Notes: generated by a model not told the origin, from the letters alone. A DNA stretch of 64,000 bases from Nyssa sinensis (GCA_008638375.1 CM018033.1:18635294-18699293); one strand, 5' to 3'. Shown: positions 1 to 13,300, numbered from the stretch's first letter. Numbers and translations are program-made.

Positions 1-1669
1 GCTGGTATGATATAATGCTAATGCAAGAAACAAAATTAAGGCATGGCATGTGCAAGTGTACATTTATATCTACATGCCTTCCAATTCATCAATACAATGT
101 AATGTAAATATGCATGACACACCCATGCAACTCTATGCCACACCCATGTCTCACTTTACGGTCCTTCCCCGTTGGCATGAGTACCAATCGTATGTCTCAC
201 TTCACGGTCCATCCCAGTTGGCATGAGTACACCACAGGATCTACACCCTTATAATGCATAGCACCAAGTGCTCAACTCATGCCATGCTTCCAAGGATTCA
301 CACTATGCCAACATGCTTTGGTTTCATTCTTATACAATTCAATGAAACATTTCATCAACACATGGAGTATGATTTAAAAATATGCCTCTTTCATAAGGTA
401 AAGCATAACTTCAAATTCACAACACTTTGTCTACATGAATGTAAGTCACAAGTCAATGAATTTAACATTTGATCAAGTTTTATGTTCATTACTTTAACAA
501 TTTATCAAAAAAAATACAAATCCACAAACCACCAACTCAAGGAATAAATCATGACTCTCAAACCATAAAAGTTTCTCTACATGAACAATAGCTAAAATGC
601 AATAAATCAAACATATAAACAAGTTACATGTTCATCACTTTGATAAATTCTCAAAGATTACAAAATACATAAAGCACCATAACTTTAAATAAATCATAAC
701 TTTAAAACTACCAGACTTTGTCTGCATGAACTGAAGCTAGAATACAATGAATTTCACTTATAGTCATGATTCATATTTATCACTTTTCCAAATTTCCAAA
801 GAATAACAAAGAACACACAAGTACATAAACGATCACTCTAGGTTTTTCAAAGCAACTATACCCTAAGTGATTCTCTAACATTAAATAAACATATGAATCA
901 TTCAATCAAAATGTAAATCACTCTTAAACTTAATCCTATTCCTTACTTAGCAAAATATCATACCTAGAATGATTTTTCTCAAACCAGGGAAGTTGTGTTC
1001 GCTGCACAGTTGAACCGATTAGTGAGAATATAGATATTGATGAGAGGAATAACTTCCTAGAAGGAAGCCTAACAAGAATCCCGGCCTAAGAGTGTGTTTT
1101 GATGGCTTGAAGCTTAGAGAACCCAAGGCTTTTTTTCACCTTTTCATCATGAACATGTGCTGCTCTGATTTTCAGACCAAATTGTGAATAAAAATACACT
1201 AAAGGGCTGTATTTATAATGGAGGGGACAAAGGTGCAAAATGACCCTTTTGCCCTTAATGAATCCGGGACCCTCATTACACTACAACCCATCCCGAAACG
1301 CCTCAATTTGATATTTTGTTTTAAGCCAAAATTCTTAAAATCATTTTAAATGAAAATTTTCAAAAAAATAAATTTTCACCTGCAGTCGGGTCGGGCCGGA
1401 TCCACCCGAGTCACCCGGGACGCCCTTTTGGTCCTATTTTTGAAACTATTTTCAAATAGGCTCAAATTTTTATAGGAGGTGTATTTTAATATTCTAAGCA
1501 TGTTTTTCTTCTATGACACATTCAAAGCATGTTCCTAAACATGACTTATGCTTAAATGATGCATGTAAATGCCCTACCAGCAAAATTGTGCATGAATAAT
1601 GCCCTACTGGAAAAAATAAAAAATGAACCCTCATTTTTCAGATCTCTACATACTAATTGGGATATTACG
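1..1669 (-). mobile_element. Partial LTR of a Ty3/gypsy-type element, cut by the window start
   Basis: Read on the minus strand, this stretch resembles part of the solo LTR at 14183-17187. Bases 120-260 hold short blocks (ATGCCACACCCATGTCTCA, GGCATGAGTAC, CACAGGATCTACACCCT) that reappear as reverse complements around 16630-16750. The minus-strand left end near 1669 reads GTAATATCCCAATTAG, a common LTR start with its T-G lost. A minus-strand TATA-like site (reverse of TATTTATAATGG) lies near 1210-1221. No gag or pol is next to it. The family and exact edge are inferred by eye. Confidence 0.5.
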
Positions 1670-1845
1670 AACACATCCACCAGTGGCAGATTATTCAAAA
1701 AATGTTCATAAATTTTTCGTTTAAAAAATAGCCAAGTGATTAAACTTTTTTATATAAATTATGCATGATTAAATAATACTAATGATATATTCATGTATAA
1801 TAACATCAAATAAGTGAATACAAGTAAAAATAAGCTTTGATAATG

Positions 1846-1881
<36 letters not shown>

Positions 1882-2300
1882 CAGGTGTGAATCCGATTAC
1901 CTCTAATGATCGGGTTCATGAAAGTGAAAGATCTTTGCTAGTGTTACGACTTTCTGATAATCATTGGAACACCACGGATGAAACTTTTTCGTTAATAGAA
2001 TGACTTACAATACGAGTTCTCTATGTCTTTTTCACAACCCAAGTCCAGAGACGTAGATGGTAGTCTCGTAAGAATCTCAAAGAGAACTAGGAGAATGCGC
2101 AATTACAAAAAAATTCTTCCACACCTATCCCGTAACCAATATGCGAGATATATATTTAGGTTGATTAAAATTTGAAAACAACTAGATAATGACAAGAATC
2201 ATAACCTTATCACAACTCTCATTCATAATCTTGTGGATGCCAAAGTAATTATAGGTACGAGTCAAACCTATCTCAATATCCAACACACCCTAATTATAAA
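1670..2300. other. Non-coding stretch without a recognised gene
   Basis: AT-rich sequence with an AT microsatellite at about 1849-1877 and no ORF of note. A TATA-like ATTATAAATATAAAGG near 2290 precedes the left copy of the diverged direct repeat, so part of this stretch may be the upstream half of an old LTR. Nothing firmer is visible. Confidence 0.4.
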
Positions 2301-2309
2301 TATAAAGGT

Positions 2310-2560
2310 TGGTTCTTAGTGCTCTCTCAATCATTGCAATCTCTCCATTGAACATAGAAACCTAAGAAGAGACGAAAGTATAAGGCCTTTTCTTATTTTT
2401 TTGCAGCCAAACCCTAGTAATAACAACATTAAAAAAAAAGACTTCAAATCATAATATCAATTTTAAACATATTAATTCATGTATTTAAGTACGCATCATT
2501 ATTCATCATATTAATTTATGTATACTTATATGTGCTTTATTTGAATTAAAAGTTTTATTC
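2310..2560 (+). repeat. Left copy of a diverged direct repeat
   Basis: Shares an ordered series of words with 5690-5935: TCAA.CATTGCA, TAGNAACCTAA, TCTTATTTTTTTGCA-like, GACTTCAAATCAT, ATATTAATTTATG, GTACTTATA and TTTGAATTAAA. The order and spacing are similar. The copies could be old LTRs about 3.4 kb apart, but no PBS, PPT or TSD was found. The 2580-2790 segment just after it is unusually GC-rich and unassigned. Confidence 0.45.
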
Positions 2561-3353
2561 TATTTAATAGCATCCTTGTAGAATCAAAAATTGGGTCTCT
2601 CATGCGAACAGGATGACCCCTTGCCCTTAGTTGAATCCCGTGCGCAAAGTGACGCACATGTGGAACCAAGCGCCCAGCAGTTGATGCGCCCAAGCCCACG
2701 CGTAGTCTGACGTGCGTGAACACCTCCCTAAGCTAGATTTTTTGGCCGGGTTTGTACTACCGAGCTGACCCATCCACACCATTTTCATAATTATTGAAAT
2801 TCTCCAATAATTATTTTATAATTTTTGAAAACTTTTGGTGCATATTTTGAGGCCTAGATATTTTGGATAAAATTGGCACAATTTCTAACATAAACAAATT
2901 TGTTTCAATATTTCCGCAAAGACCTATAGAAAAAACTATCAACACATTAATAGATGTTGAGCACAAAGTTTATTATATTGGTTTTTATGCCAATTTGTAT
3001 TAGATTTTGGCCTTGTGTTATCAATGGACTTGTAATTTCTTGTTTCATTGTACATAGGATAGTATTATGGGCCGAGTCTATTATCAATTTTGAGTTTTAT
3101 GCCAGAATATGAGCGATTTAATTACACGCTGATTTTTACAAAAACTTAAACAAACATATGTTGTAGTGTGGACCTAAAGTCTTATTGTATAATATTCATT
3201 TTAAAATAGGGTCTATTGTCAATTTTAACCATGTAAATTTTTATTTATTTTTGGCATATCTTGTCTTGAAAATTCATGTGTTCAACATTAGTATTTTACA
3301 TACAATTGAAAGTATCCCTCATAGTCTAGTAAAATTTTGTATGTAATAACATT

Positions 3354-3874
3354 TGTTGGTTTGTCCTACGTCTCTGCCCCTTTACACAATCTATATGGCT
3401 GGTTGCCCCTCTCCGTAACACCTGCGTTTTAAGGAGCTGAATGGGCTGAGCCTCCAATTTTTAACATGGTATCAGAACCTGGTTTGGGCTAGAGGAGTCG
3501 GGGCAGGCTTACCTGGCTTCCCTCTGCGGGCAATGTAGTCCAGGAAACATGTTGGTTTGTCCCACATCGCCCGCCTCTAACCCCTCTACACTATCTATAT
3601 GGCTGGTTGTGCCTCTCCTTAACACTTGGGTTTTAAGGAGCTGAATGGGCTGATCCTTCAATTTTCAACATGGTATTAGAGCTTGGTTTGGGCTAGAGGA
3701 GTCGGGGCGCGCTCACTTGGCTTCCCTCCACTAGCAATGCAGTCTAGGGAGCATGTTAGTTTGTCCCACATCGCCCGCTTCTAATCCCTCTACACAATTT
3801 ATATGACCGACTGCCCCTCTCCCTAAAACTTAAGTTTTAAATCACTGAATGGGATAGGCCTTCAATTTTCAACA
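3354..3874 (+). mobile_element. Tandem TRIM retrotransposon with three LTRs
   Basis: Three near-identical LTRs of 113, 121 and 121 bp (3354-3466, 3550-3670, 3754-3874) alternate with two 83-bp internal segments. Each LTR starts TGTTGGTTTG or TGTTAGTTTG, continues TCCCACATCG-like (TCCTACGTCT in the first), and ends in AACA. After the first two LTRs comes TGGTATCAGAAC or TGGTATTAGAGC, a methionine-initiator-type primer binding site. The internal segments end in a purine-rich tract before the next LTR. The direct repeat ACATT flanks the whole block (3349-3353 and 3875-3879). There is no coding capacity, as in TRIM or SMART elements that rely on an autonomous partner. A tandem form (LTR-int-LTR-int-LTR) usually comes from unequal recombination between LTRs. 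Confidence 0.9.
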
Positions 3875-3879
3875 ACATT

Positions 3880-5689
3880 GACATGCTACTTAACCATCCG
3901 TTGGTCCTTAGAATCTCTATAGAATTTTTGGAGATTTGTTTAATTTCATTCGGTTGACTAAATTAGTAGGAGTTATTTGACTTCAATCAAATTTGGTTTT
4001 AGTTGGTAAACGTTGACAGTTGTTTAATCTGCAATTGACAAATATTTTCGGGGATTCAGTGGATTAAAATGTGTTCTCATATCTAGTTTAGTTTTGGGCT
4101 TATATGTGAGGGTTTGGTGTCCTTAGAGGATAGTGTCATCTTGCATGGTGTGCCGTTAAAGAATTGTGTTATCCGGTCAAGTATCACATGATTGATAAAG
4201 TATTTTTGTGTCAATGTTTTGGAGTTATGCATCAAGGGATGCTATATTTTATTATTATTTATGAATATGGCTCGTTTACATGTTCAAAGCATCACATCTT
4301 ATCTTTATTGGCAGTATTATTCTTATGAATCGCATGCGACATGACGATTATGCTTCCACCAAGTGGGCTAATTTTTAAGTTTTTGTGTGTGTCCTTAAAA
4401 CTTATTTTAAATAATTTTTTTAAAAAAGTATATATAATTTAGGATTACAATTGCATCAAGGGTTCAGATGGATAATAATTATCTCTCAAAGAGAGTTATA
4501 ACTTGGTCGGATTCTTAATGGGGTAGAGCATATCATTTGAGTCTTAAAGTTTACAGGGTTCTTAGGCCTCAAAGGTATTGAACTCTTTAAAGACTTGTGT
4601 TGGTTTTGCATTTGACTTTACATAAAGTGGAGAGGACCTACCGTGTGTGTTGTAATCTCGGCCCCAAGAAGTGTGATTGCAATGATTTACCTGGACTCTC
4701 ACCAGATTTGGACTTATACCGATTTACTTAGACAAATCTGGATAAATCTAATTACTTTGTCCAGTTAATTAGATTTTTGTTGTTTAATAGCATAAATGTT
4801 GGATAATTGGTATGCTATTGTCACATTTGTTGTGGAAGTTAAGTGGGCAATGAAGGATTATATGTGCTATTTTTTTATATCTCTGCAATTCATTATTATT
4901 TGTCATTCAAGTGTTTTCATGGGACCAACTTAGTAAAGTGATTTTTCATTCTTGATAAGATTTTTGGTATTATAAATGTACGCCAATATTATATGCTTTA
5001 TGAATCATGCTATTTCACTGCTTAATTGTTTGGATATATTAAGTCATATGAAAGAGTCAAAATGTTGATTATGATTGGATATCCTTTGAGGATAATCGAT
5101 TGTTTGACTGGGTTTGAATAAGCCTCTTTAATATAGTTGGCATATTATGGTTTAGACTAGAATTAAATTATGTTGAATATAATTTTTAGTGTGTCACATA
5201 TTGATTTTGATTTTCATAAAGCTAGTACTAAGAGAATTTTTTGCAAATTCATGTTGTCAAATGTAAAGGTAATGATTTGATTTTACTAGACTAAGGCAAC
5301 AATTTAAAGTGTTTCTATGAAGTATTCTATTTATTTTTACTTATGGTCACATACAATTTTCTTCTAATTTAATCTCGAGAGTCGTTTTTGAAAAGAAATA
5401 CTTTTCAAAACTCTTATAATGGTTTATACAACCCAAGTAAGAGAATGTAAGATTTTTACTAAAGTGGGATAGCATATCTTATTATTATTATGTTTGTGAA
5501 AAATCAGATTAATTAGAATGTCTGAATCTGAAAAGAGTAGACTGGATAAGCTCAAATTGATTCATTGTGATCGAAGGTATATTGGATTAAGTACACCTTA
5601 GTTACGTGTTATCATGTAGGGTATTAGTATAGATTTTATAGGTACGTGTGAACTCTTTTATTAGTACGATTTGCACTCCAATTACAGTG
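3880..5689. other. Unassigned AT-rich DNA
   Basis: No sustained ORF, LTR or inverted repeat was recognised. It lies between the TRIM and the right copy of the diverged direct repeat, so it may be eroded interior sequence of an old element. That is inference only. Confidence 0.4.
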
Positions 5690-5935
5690 GTTGATCTCTG
5701 ATCTCTGCTCACACTCAACCATTGCAGTCTCCTTATTGGACTTAGTAACCTAATGTAGAAAAGAGAGTGAAAGATCTTACTCTTTCTCATTTTCTTGCAA
5801 AGAAATCCTAGCGATGGTGACATCAAGAAGGAGACTTCAAATCATCATCTCAATTTCATATATATTATTCATTATATTAATTTATGCGTACTTATAATTT
5901 TACATGTGTGTTTTTTGAATTAAATTCTTACACAT
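5690..5935 (+). repeat. Right copy of a diverged direct repeat
   Basis: Partner of 2310-2560. It contains CAACCATTGCAGTCTCC, TAGTAACCTAATG, TCATTTTCTTGCA, GACTTCAAATCATCATCTC, ATATTAATTTATGCG, GTACTTATA and TTTTTTGAATTAAA in the same order. The level of divergence suggests an old duplication or old LTRs. Confidence 0.45.
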
Positions 5936-5939
5936 TTGA

Positions 5940-8523
5940 GTATTATTGTTATATATTATTGATCTTCATTGTAGTAGAAATGCATACATGTCACTCATTT
6001 GCACATGCCATTGTATCATTATTATATATTTAGATTTTATCTTTGATGGGTTGTGCATTCACCCTTTTATCATTGTAGACAATGAAGTCGAGGCTTAAAG
6101 AATATGGAAGGTTTCTTTTGAGCTTTGGAATTGTGCTTTAGCATAGAGTAATGTATTTGAAAAAAAGGGGCTTGGATTCATTTTCGGATAGGAAGTAAAC
6201 TATTACTTTTGCAATGCTTTTGATAAGGTGCAGAAAGTACTTGTGGATTTCATTTTGAAAACTCCTTGAGGAGTATGGAAGTATGTAATTATTTTTGAAA
6301 CTTTTGTATTATACATTTTTCTTATTCGTATGTTATGTAAAGAAAATTCATGATGTTAATGTCATATTCGACATTAGAAGTAGTTAGAGTTATTTCAATA
6401 GATTATAACTGAATAAGAGGTGGGGCTCAAATTTTGTCATATTGTATTAGTCGAGTTTGTAAAATAAATAAGCTCTAAGGTGGAGTCCATGCTTGAACTA
6501 TTTCACTTTTATGTGCTAGTCACACTTGACTCATTTTAGTTGCTAGTTTTGAACTGTATGGGAGGTAAGGTCCACAATGTCATATGTTGTACTAAAAAAT
6601 AATATTTTAACATTGAAGTATAGTAGCCAAAATATGACATTTTTATAATATAGCAATACCAAAATGCAGAATTGACATAGATAAAATGACATGCCAAAAT
6701 AAGACCTTGTAATAGTATCCAATTTATTTTATTATTTTCAGAACTCATGCAATTTTTAATTAATTCCCAGACTCACGTATTTTTAAAAAATAATTTTTGA
6801 ACAAATGATTTTAAATCAATTTTTTTTCAACATAAGCTTTTCTTTGAAAGATGCATTTTTGTTTGATAAGTTTTAAGTAGTGAAAATTCCTTGCTCATTA
6901 AAATTTTACATTTTAAGCCAAAAAAGTGACTCATCTAGAGATGGTTTTTAAACAAAAAAAATTTAATTTGAAAACGTCTCTTTAAAAGACATTTTAAAAA
7001 TTACATGAGTGTAAGAATTAGTTAAAAAAAAAAAAAAACTGTCTGGAAAGCGGAAAAAACAAAATAAAGTATATGGAAGAGATGAAAAATTCTTGAAACC
7101 ATCCAAATGGAGGTGGTCAAATTCCTAGGTTGTTCCTGCTATATTGTTTGTTTGGTAATGTTGTTTAGAACTAATCTTCAATTTACATATCATTTAAATA
7201 AATATCCTTATTTAGTTTTTCCCTCCATTTACTTAAAACTTTAAATGTAATAACATAATACCTCCCACTTTAATTTAATAAAATACTTACAAAAATGAAT
7301 TCCTAAAAGGAAAAAAAAAAAAAAGAGTCAACTCTACCTTCTATTTTTTTTAAATTTTTTTTGCAAATCTCATCTTTTTATTTTTTAATTTGAGAATAAA
7401 ATTCAAGTGTCTCAAATTTAAGTTTCATTTTCGTCTATCGTTAACAGATAGAGAATGAAAAGTAGATTTGACTGTCATAAGAAGAAAGATTTAGTCTCGT
7501 GGACATAAACTGACTTAGAATACCATATGATCGATCTATTAAAAAAAAATTATGAGCTTAAAAATCATTTTAGGCTATTAAAGGGTAAGGATTCAATTAT
7601 CGGATTTTTGAATTTTAAGTTTCAAGTAATTTATCTAAAACGTGAGGCTTTGACATGACACGTCTTGGTCAAACTCTCATATTGGATAGTCTTGTTGACT
7701 GTTATTGTCATATTCACACAACCTTTGGGGAATTTATTATTGTTTAATGACTCTTTGGTCAAAGGACTTGGGGCACAATAATAGCACTACACCTTTGGGT
7801 CTCCCTTCAAATGGTTATTGCACGATGTTCTGAATGGTGACTACAGAATTTTCAGAACTTGTATTCTTCGGAGACATTCACAAATATATCTATTACCTCT
7901 ACAAAAACGTATCATTATATTTACATAGAATTCTTTTTTTAGATTTAGTTAGCGATTGACTTATTTTGAAAAAATATGTAAGGAGAAATTTTTTTCCGTT
8001 GTATTTGATTTTTATTTTTTTTGGTAACAAAGTTTTTGCAAATATATGAAATTTGAATATAATAAAAAAGAACACAGAGACGGTGAAGCAACAGTTAATG
8101 AGAGGTGACAAGTTACAAATGTATAAGAGAAAATCATTGAGATAAAAGAAAATTAATCTCCATGTGTGCCAAAAAAGGTTGAAGAGGTGGTGCTCACCTG
8201 AAGCCATGGAGGAGATGTTGACAGTGACGGTGGTAACAGTGTTGCCGGAACCAATGGTGATGGTGGAAGAAAGCGAGCTCGCTGGTGAGTCTTAGTAGGT
8301 AGATAGAGTGTGGGAGAGTGATATGGAGAGAAAAAGTGGGTATTTTTTAGGGGAAATGTTGTGGCGGGTTGTCAACTCATTTAAATAAAACTTGTGTGTC
8401 GTATCCCTATTTCAACAACTATTAATGTATGTGTAATTTAAAGTTTACGAACTTGTTGTATTGCTACAAATATGAAAAAGCCTTCTACCATGTCTAAGAA
8501 GGGTCTCAAATGTCAGGAATAAG
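5940..8523. other. Unassigned AT-rich DNA
   Basis: No recognisable protein-coding gene. There are several A or T runs (for example 7024-7039 and 7311-7324) and only short ORFs without family features. Near 8200-8290 a minus-strand reading frame looks briefly coding-like, but no splice structure or homology could be supported. Confidence 0.4.
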
Positions 8524-8556
8524 GTCTTATCTAAGAGTGTCAATTCGTGTTATTAC

Positions 8557-11111
8557 TGTAAAGTCTTATTATTTTAATAAAAATTAAATAATTAATTAAT
8601 ATTCTATAAATTTAATTGAGAAAATTATATTAGTGGTACATGAAATATAAATTAGATCCAATAAAAATAAAATAGATTCATGCAAAAAAATTTAGACTTT
8701 CTTGGGATTGTAAAAAGACAAAAAAACCATTAATGAATAATTGAGAAATTGAAACAATATGGGTAGATGGGTAATTGTATACATAAAAATATTTAAAAGT
8801 GAATGGTCAAATGTTATAATGTGAGTAAATCTCCACCACACATTTAAATTTTAACACACCCACACATGCTAAACCTAAAAGACACAAAATACACACAAAA
8901 GGAAAAAAGGGTTGGGCACACAACACATGTACATGGATGAGCTGAACAATAGAGAGAGAAAAAAAGAGAAAGAGAAAGAGGGAAAGAGAAGAAGAAAATA
9001 AAAGAAAAAAGAAGATTCTTGAAGATAATTTGGCACTCATCTTTGCTCTTGGAAGAACTTAATTGGAAGAAATCAAAGAAATCAAGTTAGGGTTTTTCAA
9101 GTTTGCACAAAAAGTGAGGTAGTGTTTCTAAACTTGAAGAAATGGAGATGCTTAGAGTTGTTAGGTTGTGTTTGGGTTAAAACTATAGATGGGTTTATGT
9201 AATTGTCTTTTCTTTTAGGATTTATCAAGAAATACATGTAGGGTTGTACACTAATTTATTGTATTTCTTGAATTAGAATGTTACTTTTGTTGTAATTACC
9301 CAAAGCATGATCCCTTTTCTTGATTTCCTTAGATTATTTATCATTATCTTCATAAATTATTAGTTTTTCATTTAAAGTCCTTTACTAGTTTGTATAACTT
9401 GAAACTTCTTTACTTGTAAATGAATGAAAATTATTTGAATTGATAGAAATGAACCTTGGGTGATATATACATTGTTTATATGAATTGGTGGATAAATTGT
9501 AAACTTTCTTATTGATAAAAGATTGATTATTCATGGAGAATTATGAAGAAAAATGAAAGATGGGGAAACTAGAGACGTCTTTGTGTGCTTTAGAGTGTAT
9601 GTGAGATTGCGATGCATTACTTGTGTGCCTTGGAGTGTATGAGAGATTGCGATCCTGGGTTATGAATTTTGATGTAAGAGTGAGTTTTCCTTTGGCTTGT
9701 GAGTCGAGAACTTGCATGAGGTTTGGTTGTGGTGTCTGGCGGGTTAGTAGCCTGTAAAACCCAAATAGACTTACCGGAAGCCAAAGCTTAGGTTGGGGGT
9801 TGGGATAAAAGCCCAAACTTAAATTGTGGAATGTAATGACAAATTGCGAAATGAGAAATTGAGAAGAAAATCAGGCCCATCCACAATACATTAAAATTCT
9901 TGAAATTTAATTAGATTGTATTATTATTCTATGATTTATTTAGTTGCATTAAATAAATATTGTCATTGGCATGTCACTACACCTCCACAAGCATACACAT
10001 TACAATATTTTTATTTCTCTTGTTTAGATATCCTACTAGGGTACTGACCTCCACTAAATGCTGGTTCTGGCAAGGAGCTGACCATTTAACACGTCCCCAA
10101 ATAGAGGTCAAGACCACTTTTAGTTTTTTTTTTTTTTTAAGATGGATTTATTTTTGATTGTATGAAGATTACTTAACTTGACTTGAAGACTTGTATTTTT
10201 AGGCTTCTTTAGAAAATAGACATATACTAATGCTACTAATGTTTTGGACTCATAAGAGTATGAATGTAATGTGGTATGTATTTATATGTAAGAAAAAATG
10301 GTATGCAAGAATGAATTATAACATTGCTAAAATGATATTAGTATGAGGTTAGCATTTCTGCTAAAGGCTGTGTAAAACAGCCCATTTTGAAAGACCATAT
10401 CTCTTACATCCAATCGAATTAAAATCTCATCTTTTACAGAATTACACCTCCTTGTCTTAGATTTTAAATGGCTCAAGAATGACCTTAATTAGGCCAACAT
10501 TAAGGGAGTTATTCTAATTTTAATAAACCTGTGCTGAATCTGACTAGTGTTTATAAATCAGTCCACAATTTGAGTTCTAGGTACTCTTTTTGAGTGATTC
10601 TAAGTTCTATGGAAACTAGACTAATAGTGTAATATGGCACAGAAAGATCATAATATCAAGTTTTATAAATTGGGAGATATAGAGCTTTAAACAAGGCGGA
10701 CTTGCTATGTGAACAGAGCAGTTCAGACCTACCTTCACCTTTTTGTTAATAACTTGAGCTACCGGATTTATTTTTGAGTAATTGCAAAGCTCACTGAAAT
10801 TAGACTCATATTAGAACAAGCACTAAAAATTTCAAGATATCAGGTCTTATGAGTTGTGAGATATGGGGCTTCAAATAGGGTTGAATTGTTTAGTGAATAG
10901 AAAAGAAATGAACCATAGGTTGTATCCTAAATGAATATGATTTTTTTTCTTATTTTTGATGCATGGGGTTTCAAGAAATAATGTATAATAGTTAATTAGT
11001 AAATAGTATAATTCATGAAATGAAGATCAAGTAGGGTAAACTTTAAATATTACTAGATGTACCATAGTGACTCAATCACAACCCGGCTCTTTGGGGACTC
11101 GGGGCGTGACA
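8557..11111 (+). repeat. 5' LTR of the Tekay-like element
   Basis: 2555 bp, starting TGTAAAGTCTTATTATTT and ending GGGGCGTGACA. It matches the 3' LTR (20222-22005 plus 30048-30877) along its length, for example TCAAGTTAGGGTTTT and GAAATGGAGATGCTTAGAG in both. It is followed after three bases by the primer binding site. Confidence 0.92.
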
Positions 11112-11114
11112 GAA

Positions 11115-11126
11115 TGGTATCAGAGC
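11115..11126 (+). promoter_or_regulatory. Primer binding site (initiator-Met tRNA type)
   Basis: TGGTATCAGAGC lies three bases after the 5' LTR. It is the usual Met-initiator tRNA primer site of plant chromoviruses. Confidence 0.9.
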
Positions 11127-11463
11127 CTAACTTAGAACACCTAGGGACGACGGGATAAAGTTAAACCAAATAATGAAAAACATTTTTGCTTGATTTTTTG
11201 ATTTTCTTGAAGTGAACGATATGTGTATATAACTTGAGGATGGCATGTGTAACCTTAGTTAAACACGCTTATGTAATGAACTTGTTGAAGTCATTTTTCA
11301 TTATTACATGAAGTATATGATGTGTGTTATCCTATTTTGAATATGTTTCTTACTTACATGATTGCGGCATATGTGATTCATCATTGGGGTATAGCGTTTG
11401 GGAATTTTACTTGAATAGAAATTTAACTTTATTTGAAGAATGTTATTTCATCTATCTTATAAG

Positions 11464-12780
11464 ATGCTGCCAAAGGGTAGGGGTAGAGGACGTGGCCGAT
11501 GATGGGGGAGAAAGCCTTCTCTCAATCCTCCACCACCACCTCTTCTAGTGGGTAAGGTTGACCAGAGTCTTGAGGGAGAGAATAACCATCCACCACCCCC
11601 TCCTCCAATTCCTAGAGTGCTGGTGATTCCTATTTCGTAACCACCTCCACCTCTAGTGAATCCTGTGCAGCAGGGTGTGGGAGTTGGTCTTGTAGCCCAA
11701 CCTACACCTCCTAGTCCGAGAGTACAAATAGATGGAATTGAAATTGCCTGAGGGATGATGAAATTCATGCAATAGTTTCAACAGACCAATATAGAATTCT
11801 AGCATGCTACTAGGGATGAGGCACAGTCATCTTTCTCAACTAGGGAAAGTAGGGCTACAGTTGTGATGAGGGAGTTTCAGCGACTATGCCCACTAAATTT
11901 TTTAGGGGGTGGTGATCCTTTGGCTGCAGTATGTCTCGAGACTTCTAAATACTGTCTGTATCATGGATGATGACCTTCGTATTGGCTTTGCTAGTGTACT
12001 ATTGTTGGGTGAGGCCCTAGATTGGTAGGAGTCTGTTCAGACCACCATGACTAGAAAGTGGGATGTCTTCACCATTGCCTTCCTTGACAAGTTCTTTTTT
12101 ACAGTGGCTAAAGATGCCTTGAAATAAGAGTTCATACACATCTATCAAAGGGATATGACTGTGGCCCAATACGAGTCCCGATTTTCCTTGTTTTCATTGT
12201 ATGCATCTAGGGTTATCGAAAATAAGGCTGAGAAAGCCCACACTTTTGAGTTAGGTTTGAGGTCTACAATCAAATCTCGAGTTGTGCCACTCAAGTTTTG
12301 GGTATCTTCAGAATTGTACGATAGGGCACTATTTATTGAAGCGTACCTTGAGGACAATAGCAGGACTATAGATGCTCGCCAGTCAGTGAGAGGTGTTAGT
12401 TATTATATCTAGAGAGACAAGATAAGAAGAGGTCTACAGAGGGCAATTCCTAGTCATAGGGACAGCCCCAAACATACCATCAGCCGTCCTTTTTTTCACC
12501 CTTTGCACTAGAGAGGAATCTTCCCCGAGAGATAGTATGCTTCTAGTGTCATCAGCTAGGCCACTATAGAGCTGAGTGTCCACAGAGTAGCCAAACTCAC
12601 TCACAGGGTAAAGGACAGACGAGGGGGAAAGGACATAGATCTGCACAAGACTTTAGTCAATCACAAGGGAGTGGACACACTCAAGGTTGGGGCCATACTC
12701 AAAGGCGATGTGGACCACCTATCTGTTTTCACTGTGGGACACCTAGACACACTCAGAGGATTTGCCCTAAAATTTAGAGG
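11464..12780 (+). pseudogene. Degenerate gag of the Tekay-like element
   Basis: The capsid-nucleocapsid region starts at ATG 11464 with a basic MLPKGRGRGRGR leader, then a stop (TGA) at codon 13 and a proline-rich stretch. The capsid part contains REFQRLCPLNF (near 11875) and, from 12155, TVAQYESRFSLFSLYA, AEKAHTFELGLR and SRVVPLKFW, the conserved chromovirus Gag order. A nucleocapsid knuckle with canonical CX2CX4HX4C spacing (CFHCGTPRHTQRIC) is at 12724-12765. Gag would form the virus-like particle in the cytoplasm. Multiple stops and frameshifts prevent a full product. Confidence 0.85.
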
Positions 12781-12936
12781 CTTGAGGTCTCTTTTGCATA
12801 TCAACCTACTTATCAGTCTCAGACTTTCCAGTTAGCTCTTAGTTTCCGACCTTCACTTCCTCCAATTCTAGCTTATTCTGCATAGAGTTCCAGATCTGCT
12901 ATTAGTTCTTCTTTTTTCGCAGTTAGGCCACCTTCT

Positions 12937-13300
12937 ATGTATCAGGGTATGGGACGTCAGGATCCAGTACAATCTCAGACACAGGGTAAAGCCTTTGCTC
13001 TTACTAGAGCAGACTCATCTGCTGGTCCATCTGTAATTCGAGGTACTGTCTTAGTGTTTAACTCTTGGGAAAATGTTTTGGTTGATATTGGTACTTCACA
13101 TTCCTTCATTTTTGCTTCATTTGAATTTACCTTAGGTTTGGATATGGATTTACTTAACATCCCTATTTGGGTTGAGACTCTAGTCAGGGGTAGAATTGCA
13201 CTTATGAGGATTTATTGATCTTGTGAGATAAAGATAGTAGACCATCATTTTGTTTTTTATTTCATTGTATTTGATATGACAACCTAAGATCTTATCTCAG
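12937..13300 (+). pseudogene. Aspartic protease region of the Tekay-like element
   Basis: An open stretch from 12937 encodes the linker and the retroviral-type aspartic protease. The active-site motif reads VLVDIGTSHSF (near 13076-13108), matching D-(T/S)-G with the plant chromovirus extension GASHSFI. The following FEFTLGLDMDLL fits the second strand of the family. Downstream ISGMDWLL (near 13297) is the usual link from protease to RT. It stops at 13218, so the polyprotein is broken. Confidence 0.8.

Noticed and set aside
3354..3874. Cassandra-type TRIM with 5S rRNA sequence
   Set aside because: The LTRs lack the 5S internal promoter words; only the general TRIM layout fits.
7899..8290. Minus-strand coding exon
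   Set aside because: A short Ser/Thr-rich reading near 8210-8290 looked coding, but the adjacent 102-codon ORF is hydrophobic AT-rich noise and no other exon was found.
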